Notes under the pieces: model-generated
Seen by the model: only the letters and a program-made list of their open reading frames with translations
Told to the model about the DNA's origin: nothing
Database searches by the model: none
Shown: positions 36,001 to 43,093 of the stretch, piece by piece
How positions within the stretch are numbered: position 1 is the stretch's first letter
How the letters are laid out: every line of letters begins with the position of its first letter
Position numbers and translations under genes: made by a program
Source of the DNA: Chloroflexota bacterium
GTDB lineage: Bacteria; Chloroflexota; Dehalococcoidia; Lucifugimonadales; UBA3495
Assembly (NCBI GenBank): GCA_026710825.1
Contig: JAPOQH010000026.1
Location: 1-51,271, forward strand
Length of the DNA stretch: 51,271 bases
Direction: 5' to 3'

Positions 36001-36657
36001 GGCCACATCGCGGCCGTTACGGAGCGTTACACCCGCGACAACCGCAAATTCCTCCGGGTCGACATGACCATGGTCGGCGGTCAGGTGGAGACCATGGTGT
36101 GGCCGGACTCCCTCGACAAGACGGCGCATATCTGGCAGTCGGGCCGTATCGTTCGCGCTACTGGACGCCTCCAGATCCGCGGCGACGATTTCTCCATATC
36201 CTGCTACGACGCGCAGGAATTTCAGTTGCCTGACCAACCCGATGCTGAAGAACCGGGTCAACACCCCGTCACTCCCAACGGTGCCGCCCGTTCTAATGGT
36301 CGGGCAGCCGGCCCCGGCTCATCCAATGGGACCGCCAACGGCCACAAGCCCGCGGCGGCTCCTGCTGCGCCCAGCCCAAATGGCAACGGCCACAAAAACG
36401 GCGACAGCGGTGTACTCATCAAGATGGCTGAGACCGACGACGCCGAGGAGGACCGGTACCGCTTGCGCCAGGCAATCCGCGTCATGCTCGAATACACCGG
36501 TGAAGACAGGGTGTACCTCGAGCTCTACCTGCAAGAGGGAAGGCGCGTGCTCATGGAGATACCCACCGTCTCCACGGGTTCCTGCGACGAGCTCCAGAAT
36601 CGGCTCAGGGAACTCCTCGGCGAAGATTGCGCAGAATATCGGGAAGTTATCGCCTGA
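33037..36657 (+). CDS. dnaE: DNA polymerase III alpha subunit
   Basis: A 1206-residue replicative polymerase of the DnaE1 type. It has the PHP domain (FTHLHTHTEYSMLDG at the start), palm catalytic aspartates in PDIDMDFQDDRRD (Asp393, Asp395) and MDFLGLTNL (Asp550), then fingers, HhH and an OB domain near 990-1060. The start is GTG at 33037, the first residue that gives the normal PHP N-terminus; an upstream ATG at 32929 adds a leader unlike the family. After the OB domain comes a linker of about 55 residues rich in Gly, Asn, Ser, Pro and Ala, then a conserved-looking C-terminal block (RLRQAIRVMLEYTGED...). No homologous proofreading gene is adjacent. Confidence 0.96.
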   Translation: MFTHLHTHTEYSMLDGISRIPDLVSRTRELGMDAMSITDHGSLYGVVDFYSECKEAGIKPIIGCELYVAHGSRRDRTPNERTANHLVVIAKDNTGYRNLLQLVTRSHLEGFHYRPRIDKELLHEHRQGLICLSGCPSAEVPILLADGNYHAAKEQVGWYRELFGENYFLELQQHDHIEQLPRINEGLIRLNKDTGIPLLLTNDAHYVRQSDYPFQDVYICIQTGTNLQDDKRLRMEDSSFYIKSPAEMAALFPQFPQAVDITGEVAQQCNVSLGFGQMHLPRYPTPNNEDADAYLERLCWEGFNKRYGHNNETARARMEYELEVVRQTSFANYFLVVWDIISFVRRQEILFGVRGSAAASVVLYCLGITDIDPMAYNLVFERFLNFERKEMPDIDMDFQDDRRDEVLRYVIDRYGSDRVAQIITFGTMGPKAALRDVGRGLGMSYGDVDRIARMVPFKSRTLSDAISASAELKENYQGDAAIQNLVDNAQALEGIVHHVSTHAAGVLIADEPLTETVPLQRPARGDENSPVMMTQYSMDPVAKLGLLKMDFLGLTNLTILDRTIKLIDQERGIRIDLNRLALDDEATYDLLGTGNTSDLFQLESAGMQRYIKELKPSDLGDIAAMIALYRPGPMEHIDRFIRSKHGEEKVSYPHPSLQELLDETYGVIVYQDQVLHVLQNFAGYSLGEADTVRKAMGKKIPELMAEERDRFVSGAVQQGYTEGMGVEIFNLIEPFAGYAFNKAHSVSYGLISYWTAYFKTHYPLEYMASVLNCRLDHGDRYVASINECTRMGIEIGLPDVNSSGVLYTIDRPADKSQKDAKLRIGLAAIKTVGEGAVTPIVSERAAKGPFASISDFCRRVDVSGLNRRTLEGLAKAGAFDSLAPRASVITGLDRIWAVAQQETRNRNSGQFGMFGEELDSSAGGSLLELDTSSPDYTSQEKAALEKEYLGVALSYNPLLALAALNPGDAYTSVDQLDEEMLGSTVTLLGHIAAVTERYTRDNRKFLRVDMTMVGGQVETMVWPDSLDKTAHIWQSGRIVRATGRLQIRGDDFSISCYDAQEFQLPDQPDAEEPGQHPVTPNGAARSNGRAAGPGSSNGTANGHKPAAAPAAPSPNGNGHKNGDSGVLIKMAETDDAEEDRYRLRQAIRVMLEYTGEDRVYLELYLQEGRRVLMEIPTVSTGSCDELQNRLRELLGEDCAEYREVIA

Positions 36658-36691
36658 TATTCGCCCTCTTACAGGTGGTTAGCCCTCGCCT

Positions 36692-37213
36692 CTACGACGT
36701 CTGTATCTGCAGACCCAAACCCGCGGCGATGAATCGCTTGGCGTTCTCCTTGTAGCGCGCAGTCGGATCCTCCAGCCGCTGGCGGTGCACCTCCGGAAGC
36801 TCGCGGATCCTTCCCGGCACTCCGATCACCAGCGATTCGTCCGGAATCGCCGTACCAGTCACGATGGCTCCGGCCCCGATCAGCACGTAGTTCCCCACAT
36901 CGCAATCTTCCAGGCAAACCGCGTTGACGCCGATCATCACGTTGCTGCCGATCTTCCCGCCATGCACCACCGCACCGTGCGTCATCAGAACGTTGTCGCC
37001 GAATTCCAGGTAGTCATCCGTGTGGATCACGCAGTTGTCCTGGATCGAGCAGTCCTTCCCAATGATGATACGGCCGTAATCGCCCCGAATTACCGCGCCG
37101 GGCCATACGTTCGTCCCCTCTCCGATGACCACGTCGCCCACTACGTATGCAGCCTCGCTGATGAACGCGCTCGGGTGGATCTGCGGTGTTTTGCCGTCGA
37201 TGCTTCGAATCAA
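36692..37213 (-). CDS. Gamma-class carbonic anhydrase-like hexapeptide protein
   Basis: A 173-residue left-handed beta-helix protein built of hexapeptide repeats (IHPSAFISEAAYVVGDVVIGEGTN, and so on). Zinc-binding histidines lie in VIHTDD and THGAVVHGG, the pattern of gamma carbonic anhydrases and PaaY/YrdA proteins. It should form a trimer with zinc at subunit interfaces and may hydrate CO2 or have an acyltransferase-related role. Start is TTG at 37213 with AGGAGGA just upstream; the longer frame from 37300 adds a non-hexapeptide tail. It is transcribed away from the radical SAM gene, sharing a regulated promoter region. Confidence 0.88.
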   Translation of the reverse strand: MIRSIDGKTPQIHPSAFISEAAYVVGDVVIGEGTNVWPGAVIRGDYGRIIIGKDCSIQDNCVIHTDDYLEFGDNVLMTHGAVVHGGKIGSNVMIGVNAVCLEDCDVGNYVLIGAGAIVTGTAIPDESLVIGVPGRIRELPEVHRQRLEDPTARYKENAKRFIAAGLGLQIQTS

Positions 37214-37314
37214 AAGAGTCCTCCTGTGTGGATCGATTCCGTAGATTATAGCCTCCCGGAACCGCGTCCACTCACGGCTCCACATGGATGTGCCGAACAA
37301 TTAGGCTGAAATGC

Positions 37315-37343
37315 TTGACCTCTGCGAACATACAGCCTATACT
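37315..37343 (+). promoter_or_regulatory. Strong promoter of the radical SAM gene
   Basis: TTGACC (37315-37320), exactly 17 bp, TATACT (37338-37343). Each box matches five of six consensus bases. The start point should be near 37350, inside the palindrome that follows. Confidence 0.7.
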
Positions 37344-37346
37344 AAC

Positions 37347-37361
37347 GTTCGTATTTAGAAC
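37347..37361 (+). promoter_or_regulatory. Putative operator, GTTC-N7-GAAC
   Basis: GTTC (37347-37350) and GAAC (37358-37361) form an inverted repeat over the expected transcription start. A repressor bound here would block the promoter. The half-site GAAC occurs in several LexA operators but the arm orientation differs from the GAAC-N4-GTTC type; the regulator is unknown. Confidence 0.45.
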
Positions 37362-37381
37362 ATCTGTAACGGAGGACCCTT

Positions 37382-38356
37382 ATGGCAGCCGCTCAGGTCA
37401 CGGAAATCAACTGCAAGACTTTGATCAACCGGGTCAGCGCGCCCGATTTCCCATTCCGTTGGACGATAAACCCCTACCGGGGCTGCCGCCACGCCTGTCG
37501 ATACTGTTACGCCCGCTCTACGCATCAGTATTGGGGAATGGATGCCGGTGCAGATTTTGAAAGCCAGATTTTCGCCAAGATCAACGCGCCGTCCGTGCTG
37601 CGTCATGAACTCTCGCGCCCTCGGTGGGGTGGGGAACCCATCGTGATCGGCACCGCATCGGATCCCTACGAGCCTGCCGAGGCGCAATACCATCTCACCC
37701 GGCAGGTGTTGGAGGTCATGGCTGAATTCCGCAATCCAGCCTCAATCACTACCAAAGGGACTTTGGTGCGCCGCGACATCGACGTGCTGAAGCGCCTCAA
37801 CGACGTGGCGGGCGTCCAGGTCGTTTTCAGTGTCGGCACTATTGACGAAACTATCTGGCGCCAAACTGAACCCGGCGCTCCAAACCCGATGGCCCGTCTC
37901 GAAGCCATGCAGTACCTGGTGGAACACGGTATCCCCGCCGGCGTGCTGGCCGCTCCCCTGATCCCTGGTTTGTCCGATACCTCCGACAGCATCGACGCTT
38001 TGGTTGCGGCCGTTGCTCAACATCGCGCCCGGTTCCTGTCTGCCAACCTGCTTTTCCTGCGCCCCGGCAGTCGAGAGTGGTTCATGCCGTTTATCAGGGA
38101 ATCCTACCCTCATCTCGCGCCCGGTTACGCCCGACTCTACCGTGGCGAACATGCTCCCAGAGACTACACCAATTCGGTGCTTGGCCTTGTCGACGACGCC
38201 CGACTCCGTTGGGAACTGCCCCGCATGCCGTCGGTCAACACATTACAGCCTGCTGCGCCGCCACTGTTCGGCGATTTTGCCCCGAACCTCGACCCCGTCT
38301 CGCTAGGCTCCGAGAACGCGCGGCCTGTCCAGTTGGCGTTGCAGATTGCCGCCTAG
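37382..38356 (+). CDS. Radical SAM protein, SplB-like (Rv2578c family)
   Basis: A 324-residue radical SAM enzyme. The [4Fe-4S] cysteines are C35-x3-C39-x2-C42 (CRHACRYCYAR), preceded by NPYRGC. The second marker is IGTASDPYEPAEAQY; ITTKGTLVRRD and APLIPGLSD are further barrel motifs. The family includes spore photoproduct lyase-like proteins and uncharacterised Rv2578c homologues; a DNA repair role is possible but unproven. The C-terminus after about 260 is not typical of SplB. ATG follows ACGGAGGA, giving a good ribosome-binding site. The promoter with overlapping operator suggests tight control, perhaps damage-linked. Confidence 0.85.
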   Translation: MAAAQVTEINCKTLINRVSAPDFPFRWTINPYRGCRHACRYCYARSTHQYWGMDAGADFESQIFAKINAPSVLRHELSRPRWGGEPIVIGTASDPYEPAEAQYHLTRQVLEVMAEFRNPASITTKGTLVRRDIDVLKRLNDVAGVQVVFSVGTIDETIWRQTEPGAPNPMARLEAMQYLVEHGIPAGVLAAPLIPGLSDTSDSIDALVAAVAQHRARFLSANLLFLRPGSREWFMPFIRESYPHLAPGYARLYRGEHAPRDYTNSVLGLVDDARLRWELPRMPSVNTLQPAAPPLFGDFAPNLDPVSLGSENARPVQLALQIAA

Positions 38357-38361
38357 GCGAA

Positions 38362-38397
38362 AAGTTCGGGCGAGCATCTCTGCTCGCCCCCAAACTT
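38362..38397. terminator. Bidirectional terminator between convergent genes
   Basis: Inner arms GGGCGAGCA (38368-38376) and TGCTCGCCC (38381-38389) with TCTC loop; outer AAGTT (38362) pairs with AACTT (38393). It starts 12 nt after the radical SAM stop (inner stem) and belongs with the palindrome family by position. Confidence 0.7.
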
Positions 38398-38418
38398 GCA
38401 TGGCCTTTCCGGGCCGCG

Positions 38419-38880
38419 TCAGTTGTTCGTGGGTACCCAGATTTGACCCCGCTCGCGCACCGGTTCCAAGAGCGATTCGTCAAATGGTAGCGGATCATAA
38501 TCCTGCCGGTTCGGCGCTCTGTAACTCAACGCGTTGGTCACCGTTTCGTGGGTGTAATACCCCCGGTACGTTTGCGTAACCAGGAACTGGAAAAACTCGG
38601 GAGCGCTGCTCTCGACCGACCGCAGGGTATCCGTCTGCGCGTCCGACGACAGGGAGGAGAAATCGCCCCCTCTCTCGGCGGCGGCCAACTCTATCTGTAC
38701 CAGCCCCTCCAGCACCAGACGGCGCCGGGCGGTGCGTTCAGCCGCGAAGGCTTCGATGAAACCTCCGATGCCTATGTCGCCAGCCGCCGGCATTTCGCCT
38801 TGCGCCGGCACCACGCAATTCAAGACCGCACCCAGCAGCGCGCTCTGTTCAGCGCTCAGGATATTGTTTGTCGTAGTCAT
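38419..38880 (-). CDS. Gluconate 2-dehydrogenase subunit 3-like protein
   Basis: A 153-residue protein of the gluconate 2-dehydrogenase subunit 3 family. Typical marks are LSAEQSALLGAVLNCVVPAQGEMPAAGDIGIGGFIEAF at the start and FFQFLVTQTYRGYYTHETV in the middle. In membrane-bound sugar-acid dehydrogenases this small subunit aids export and assembly of a GMC flavoprotein and a cytochrome subunit. Neither partner is encoded next to it, so it is orphaned, or acts with a distant subunit. Its C-terminus ends IWVPTNN. No clear Tat signal. It is the 3'-most gene of a minus-strand run with the Rieske oxygenase genes. Confidence 0.8.
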   Translation of the reverse strand: MTTTNNILSAEQSALLGAVLNCVVPAQGEMPAAGDIGIGGFIEAFAAERTARRRLVLEGLVQIELAAAERGGDFSSLSSDAQTDTLRSVESSAPEFFQFLVTQTYRGYYTHETVTNALSYRAPNRQDYDPLPFDESLLEPVRERGQIWVPTNN

Positions 38881-38963
38881 TCAAACCGTCCCGGTCCAAC
38901 CGATTTCGGGCGCGATGATACCACAGCAACGTTCCCGCAGATTGATGGATGCGATTCGCTACC

Positions 38964-39503
38964 TCAAAATATGATGCTCAACGCCCCGTGGTCCGAAAGC
39001 TCTTCCAAGTCCAGGATCGCGCGTTTGTGGCATATTCTCAATTGCCCATTCACGCGTCGCATTTTCACGTCGTACCGCCCCACGTAGGGAGACGATTCGC
39101 CCGCCCGAAAACGCCACACGGCCACCGACGCCGTGGCTTCGATCTCATCCCCATCCACCGCCGTGACCATCACGTTGCTGATGAACCTGCGCGTCCTCGA
39201 CCATGGGTATTCCCGATGGGCATGTCGGCTCTTTAAACGCACGGTCCGTGCCGTCATCCTTGCGTAGTCGTCATCGATGAACACCAGGTCGGACTCCGGG
39301 TTTCCCTCGGGTAAATCCGTCGTGGGTACGACGTATCGCGCGTCCTCCGTGTACAGCGTCAGCCACTCATCGAGATTCCAATCGTCCAGCAGCCGCGCCT
39401 CTCTGTACAACAACTGCTCCACCTCGTGCTGTAGCAACAGCGACTCTGCTGTGGCGGGCAGGCCGGAAACCGAAGGCGATACTTGTACGGTTGGGGTTGC
39501 CAT
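38964..39503 (-). CDS. Aromatic-ring-hydroxylating dioxygenase beta subunit
   Basis: A 179-residue beta subunit of a Rieske non-heme iron oxygenase, with the NTF2-like fold. Typical block near the N-terminus: LLLQHEVEQLLYREARLLDDWNLDEWLTLYTEDARYVVP. The C-terminal RVNGQLRICHKRAILD is also typical. Beta subunits are structural, completing the alpha3beta3 hexamer. The alpha subunit gene lies immediately upstream on the same strand (20 nt), so they are co-transcribed. Family is clear; the aromatic substrate is not known. Confidence 0.93.
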   Translation of the reverse strand: MATPTVQVSPSVSGLPATAESLLLQHEVEQLLYREARLLDDWNLDEWLTLYTEDARYVVPTTDLPEGNPESDLVFIDDDYARMTARTVRLKSRHAHREYPWSRTRRFISNVMVTAVDGDEIEATASVAVWRFRAGESSPYVGRYDVKMRRVNGQLRICHKRAILDLEELSDHGALSIIF

Positions 39504-39522
39504 GCTCGTTGGCCTCCGGCTC

Positions 39523-40860
39523 TTAGTTGTCCGCCGCGACCGACAGTTCCGGGGACGGCGTCACTTCTGGTTGCTCGTAAAGGCCAAGTCCGCGTTCAAA
39601 ATTCTCCACATGCGGCAGATCCGCAACCAGCGACTGCCACCGGCGCCAGAACGATCGCATCTGCAACTCGTCGTCCCCCCTGGGATCGCGGTGGAAACCT
39701 CTGGAAAGGTCCGACCACTCCACGCCGCCTGATCTGAATCCGTGCTGGCACGACTCCAGCGCTTCCGTGTCGTCCGGCGTGGCAAATCCGCCCGGGCCAA
39801 GGAATGTCAGGAAGGAATCGAGCCTGCGGCGCAACATGCTGGTCGTTTCGTCGCCGGGCGCCATTTCCCATGCCGTCACGTCCATGCTGTCGGGCCCAGT
39901 GGGTTGGAAGACCCTGATGGTAACTGCCATGATGTCGTTTATGACCAGGTTGGGGAAGATCACCATGTTGCGAGTTTTTTCGCACATCCGCAGCGCCTTG
40001 TCACGCCCCTGCCGGCCGATCAGTTCATCCTTGATGCGGTCAATTTCCTGCCTTGATTCCTCGCCAAAGTACGGATGCCACATGGCCACAGGCCTGCCGT
40101 AGATCGCGTCGTTTTCTACTACTCCGTGACCGTTGCCCAGAGCCCGGCCCAACCCCTTCCGGTTGCTGATCGACGGAACGTTTCCTCCCACCTCGTTTGC
40201 CATGTAGTCAAAATAGGTCTTGTGAGTGGGCAGCGCGTGATATCCATCCATGCTGTTTTCCGCCAGCAATTTCCAGTTGGCTTTGATGGTGTAACGGTTC
40301 GAACCCGGTATCACCTTCATCCCGGCCGGCGACTGGTCCGCCACCAGGTCCAGATACTCCGCTGCGCCCGCGAGATAGTCCACCAGCGATTCTGCTTCAT
40401 GGTCGAAGCAGACAAATATGAACCCTTTGTAGCTGTCGAACCTGGGCGACCGTAGGTTCAATTCCGCTCGGTCGAAATCTGGTCCATACCCTTCAGCGTC
40501 GGGCAGCCCGATCAACTCGCCGGACGTGTTGAAACTCCACGCGTGATAGAAGCATTGAAAAACCTGCGCGTTCCCATGGTCCGTGCGGCAAATCAGCGCC
40601 CCGCGGTGTGGACAGGTGTTGTGGAACACCCCCAGTTCCCCATCCCGATTCCGTGCGAAGAACAACGCCCGTTCCGCAACCACCCGCCTGACGTAGTCGC
40701 CCGGGTTCGGCACTTCCGACTCGTGGCCCAGGTACAGCCAGCACTTGTCGAATATACGCTGCCTCTCCAGTTCATAAATCTCCGGCAGCAACATGCTGGA
40801 GCGGTGCACCCGAAACTTTCCCTGATCGGGCCGGTCATATACCAGTTCGCTGATTTCCAT
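39523..40860 (-). CDS. Aromatic-ring-hydroxylating dioxygenase alpha subunit (Rieske)
   Basis: A 445-residue catalytic subunit. The Rieske [2Fe-2S] ligands are C83-P-H85 and C103-x2-H106 (CPHRGA, CFYHAW). The mononuclear iron site is in ENSMDGYHALPTH (His208, His213), with a distal Asp in the C-terminal half; Asp205 bridges electron flow between subunits. It would cis-dihydroxylate or monooxygenate an aromatic ring using electrons from a reductase, which is not encoded here. The beta subunit follows 20 nt away. The CocE hydrolase and gluconate dehydrogenase-like genes on the same strand make this a catabolic block. Substrate cannot be assigned. Confidence 0.94.
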   Translation of the reverse strand: MEISELVYDRPDQGKFRVHRSSMLLPEIYELERQRIFDKCWLYLGHESEVPNPGDYVRRVVAERALFFARNRDGELGVFHNTCPHRGALICRTDHGNAQVFQCFYHAWSFNTSGELIGLPDAEGYGPDFDRAELNLRSPRFDSYKGFIFVCFDHEAESLVDYLAGAAEYLDLVADQSPAGMKVIPGSNRYTIKANWKLLAENSMDGYHALPTHKTYFDYMANEVGGNVPSISNRKGLGRALGNGHGVVENDAIYGRPVAMWHPYFGEESRQEIDRIKDELIGRQGRDKALRMCEKTRNMVIFPNLVINDIMAVTIRVFQPTGPDSMDVTAWEMAPGDETTSMLRRRLDSFLTFLGPGGFATPDDTEALESCQHGFRSGGVEWSDLSRGFHRDPRGDDELQMRSFWRRWQSLVADLPHVENFERGLGLYEQPEVTPSPELSVAADN

Positions 40861-40924
40861 CCTGGACCCTCCTCACGTCTGTCACGTTGACGCCATCCGT
40901 CTCAGCCACCCGCCGCTGGGAGCC

Positions 40925-42688
40925 TTATCTCGGTATCACCGGCAGTGTGATATGCCCCGGATATTGCGCCGAGTGATGCACCGTCTGCCTGGCCGTTGCC
41001 AAACGCGTGTCCACGCCCAAGGCCGCTCCGGTGTTGGGATTGCGGTCAAAGCGCGGGAAATTGCTGCTCGAGATATCCACTCGGATCCTGTGCCCTTCTT
41101 TGATCACATGGCTGGTTGCCCAGAGGTCAATCTCGTAGCGGTAAACCTCTCCGGGTTTCACTGGCGAAGGCTCCCTGACCGACGTCCGATACTTTGCCCG
41201 AACGATGCCATCCTGCAAGTTGTGCGCGAATCCGTCCGGCCGCACGTCCACCAGCTTGGCAGTGAAGTCCGTGTCTGCCGCGGTGGTCGCCGCATAAACC
41301 GTCGCTTTGATCGGCCCTGTGATTTCCAGGTCCGACGCCAACGGCTCCGAGGTGAACGACAGCACGTCCGCCCTGTCTTCCGCCGGTCCTTGGTCAAAAA
41401 CCCCGTACTCGATGATCAGCGTGTTGCCCCCCAGCGTGGGTACCGGATCCGACGGGTCGTAAGTGAATTGATCTGCCGGTTCATCCGGAGTCGGCGGAAT
41501 CGTGGACAGCGTCCCGTCCCCGTTCCGAGTATTGGCGTTGCCGCCGGAGTGAAAATACCAGCGTGTGTACTGCGTGCGAGCCAGCGGCCACTCCTGCTCG
41601 TCCCTCCACTTGTTGTCACCCATCACGAACAACCGCACCGGCGGGTCATCCATGATCCCTGTTTCCTCACCCTTCAGCCAATAGTCGTACCAGCGCAGCA
41701 GGAAATCATGCAGTTCGATGGCCGCCTCGGGTCCGAAATCTATGTTGCCCGCCCCGCCGGTGGTCGGCTCGGTGAACGGCCGCAGGTGCGCCCACGGTCC
41801 CAACAGCAGCTTCTGATTGCGCCGCGCCAGTTCCGACCCGCCGTGCTGTTGGATGCTCTGGAAGGCGTTCAACGCGCCCTCCAGGAATATGTCGTACCAC
41901 GAACTCACGTGGAACATCGGAATCGTTACATTGCTCGCTTTCCGGTTCAGGTTGATCTGCCACCAATAGGGACCGTCCAGTTCCTCATCGAAATATTCGT
42001 CGAAATAGGGCGCGGCCTCCTTCAAACGGTCGATCCAGTCCCGCAGCGGTAGATGCCGGTACCATTCATCGGACAACGGCTGCCCGAAATTACCGGGCTC
42101 GATCACGTATTCGTCCATCTTCGCCAGCAGCGCCTCGTGTCCCCCGCGTGCCAGCGTATTCCGCCCTTTGAGTATGGCGTAGGGCACGTTCCATCCCCAT
42201 TCCATTGCTCCGCCCGTGTGGTACACCCACGACTGGTGAAAGTCCGACGACGCGGAAACCGTAGCCATCGTCCGCAGATGCGGCGGCAACGGACGCTGAC
42301 CCGCCAGCGTGTACTGCGTGGCGCCCAGGTAACTCTGCCCCGTTGTGGCCACCTGCCCGGTGGACCAGGGTTGTCGCGCCGCCCATTCCACCGTGTCGTA
42401 GCCGTCCAGCGCCTCTTGGAACAGCGGGTTGTAATCCCCCTCGGACTTGAAACGCCCCCGCACATCCTGGCTCAACAATACGTAGCCGTTGCGCGGGAAA
42501 AACCATATGGAATGGTCCGGATTATCCAGGTAGCTGTCCTTGCTGTACGGACCTCGGTTGATCAGCACCGGAAACCGGCCCGGGGCGTCCGGCCGCACTA
42601 CGTCGGTCGCGAGGCGCGTTCCATCCCGCATCGGAACCATGACGTCCGGTTCGCGGGTTACTTGATACTGGCGTCGCTGGGCAGTCAT
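40925..42688 (-). CDS. CocE/NonD-family hydrolase (peptidase S15)
   Basis: A 587-residue S15/CocE-type serine hydrolase. The alpha/beta core has VPMRDGTRLATDVVRPD, INRGPYSKDSY and the nucleophile elbow TTGQSYLG with Ser119. The C-terminal jelly-roll domain (about 340-587) carries RVDISSSNFPRFDRNPNTG, typical of cocaine esterase-like proteins. Such enzymes hydrolyse esters or X-Pro peptides; the substrate is unknown. No signal peptide is evident. Start chosen at 42688 (Met-Thr-Ala-Gln) with AGGTG about 8 nt upstream; a longer frame from 42751 lacks such support. It is upstream of the Rieske oxygenase genes on the same strand, with 64 nt to the alpha subunit gene. Confidence 0.92.
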   Translation of the reverse strand: MTAQRRQYQVTREPDVMVPMRDGTRLATDVVRPDAPGRFPVLINRGPYSKDSYLDNPDHSIWFFPRNGYVLLSQDVRGRFKSEGDYNPLFQEALDGYDTVEWAARQPWSTGQVATTGQSYLGATQYTLAGQRPLPPHLRTMATVSASSDFHQSWVYHTGGAMEWGWNVPYAILKGRNTLARGGHEALLAKMDEYVIEPGNFGQPLSDEWYRHLPLRDWIDRLKEAAPYFDEYFDEELDGPYWWQINLNRKASNVTIPMFHVSSWYDIFLEGALNAFQSIQQHGGSELARRNQKLLLGPWAHLRPFTEPTTGGAGNIDFGPEAAIELHDFLLRWYDYWLKGEETGIMDDPPVRLFVMGDNKWRDEQEWPLARTQYTRWYFHSGGNANTRNGDGTLSTIPPTPDEPADQFTYDPSDPVPTLGGNTLIIEYGVFDQGPAEDRADVLSFTSEPLASDLEITGPIKATVYAATTAADTDFTAKLVDVRPDGFAHNLQDGIVRAKYRTSVREPSPVKPGEVYRYEIDLWATSHVIKEGHRIRVDISSSNFPRFDRNPNTGAALGVDTRLATARQTVHHSAQYPGHITLPVIPR

Positions 42689-42859
42689 GCGTGGCACCTC
42701 AAGAGACCGGTTCATACGAGAACGGTCGTTATCGTCGCAAACGATACCCAACCCAGCCTACACCGTCAATGCGAACCCCTATGCCCCACGGTCTTATGAC
42801 TATCCCCAAACGCCGACGTAGTCCGCCCTAGGCGCCTACGTAGTCCGCTCGTTACCACG

Positions 42860-42894
42860 TCCGCTCATGGTGAGCCAGTCGAACCACGAGCGGA
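42860..42894. repeat. REP-like inverted repeat, TCCGCTC type
   Basis: TCCGCTCATGGT (42860-42871) pairs with ACCACGAGCGGA (42883-42894) with one mismatch around GAGCCAGTCGA. I have seen similar TGGTGAGCC...GTCGAACCA repeats in many bacterial genomes. Confidence 0.65.
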
Positions 42895-43020
42895 CGGTGT
42901 TTTCAGAAACCTGCCGCGCCGCACTTTTTCTGGTTCTTGTGACAACCGAGGTCCTGCATGTGCTTCCCACCAGCCGTAGCGAACCCACGAGCCGCCGACG
43001 TCTCCCACGACACTCCCAAG

Positions 43021-43049
43021 TTGCGCCTCCCTTGGCCCTGGGATAGACT
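43021..43049 (+). promoter_or_regulatory. Candidate promoter of the acyl-CoA dehydrogenase-selD operon
   Basis: TTGCGC (43021-43026), 17 bp, TAGACT (43044-43049). Both boxes are moderate matches; spacing and position (45 nt before the start) fit. Confidence 0.35.
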
Positions 43050-43093
43050 GATTGTCAATCCCAGTAGCAAACCAGTCGCCAGGAGCCCCAATC

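Larger units (their letters stand above)
42689..43093. other. Divergent intergenic region
   Basis: The gap of 405 bp between CocE (minus) and acyl-CoA dehydrogenase (plus) has no credible gene. It holds a directly repeated ACGTAGTCCGC (about 42814 and 42838), an inverted repeat at 42860-42894 and a candidate promoter at 43021-43049. Confidence 0.6.
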
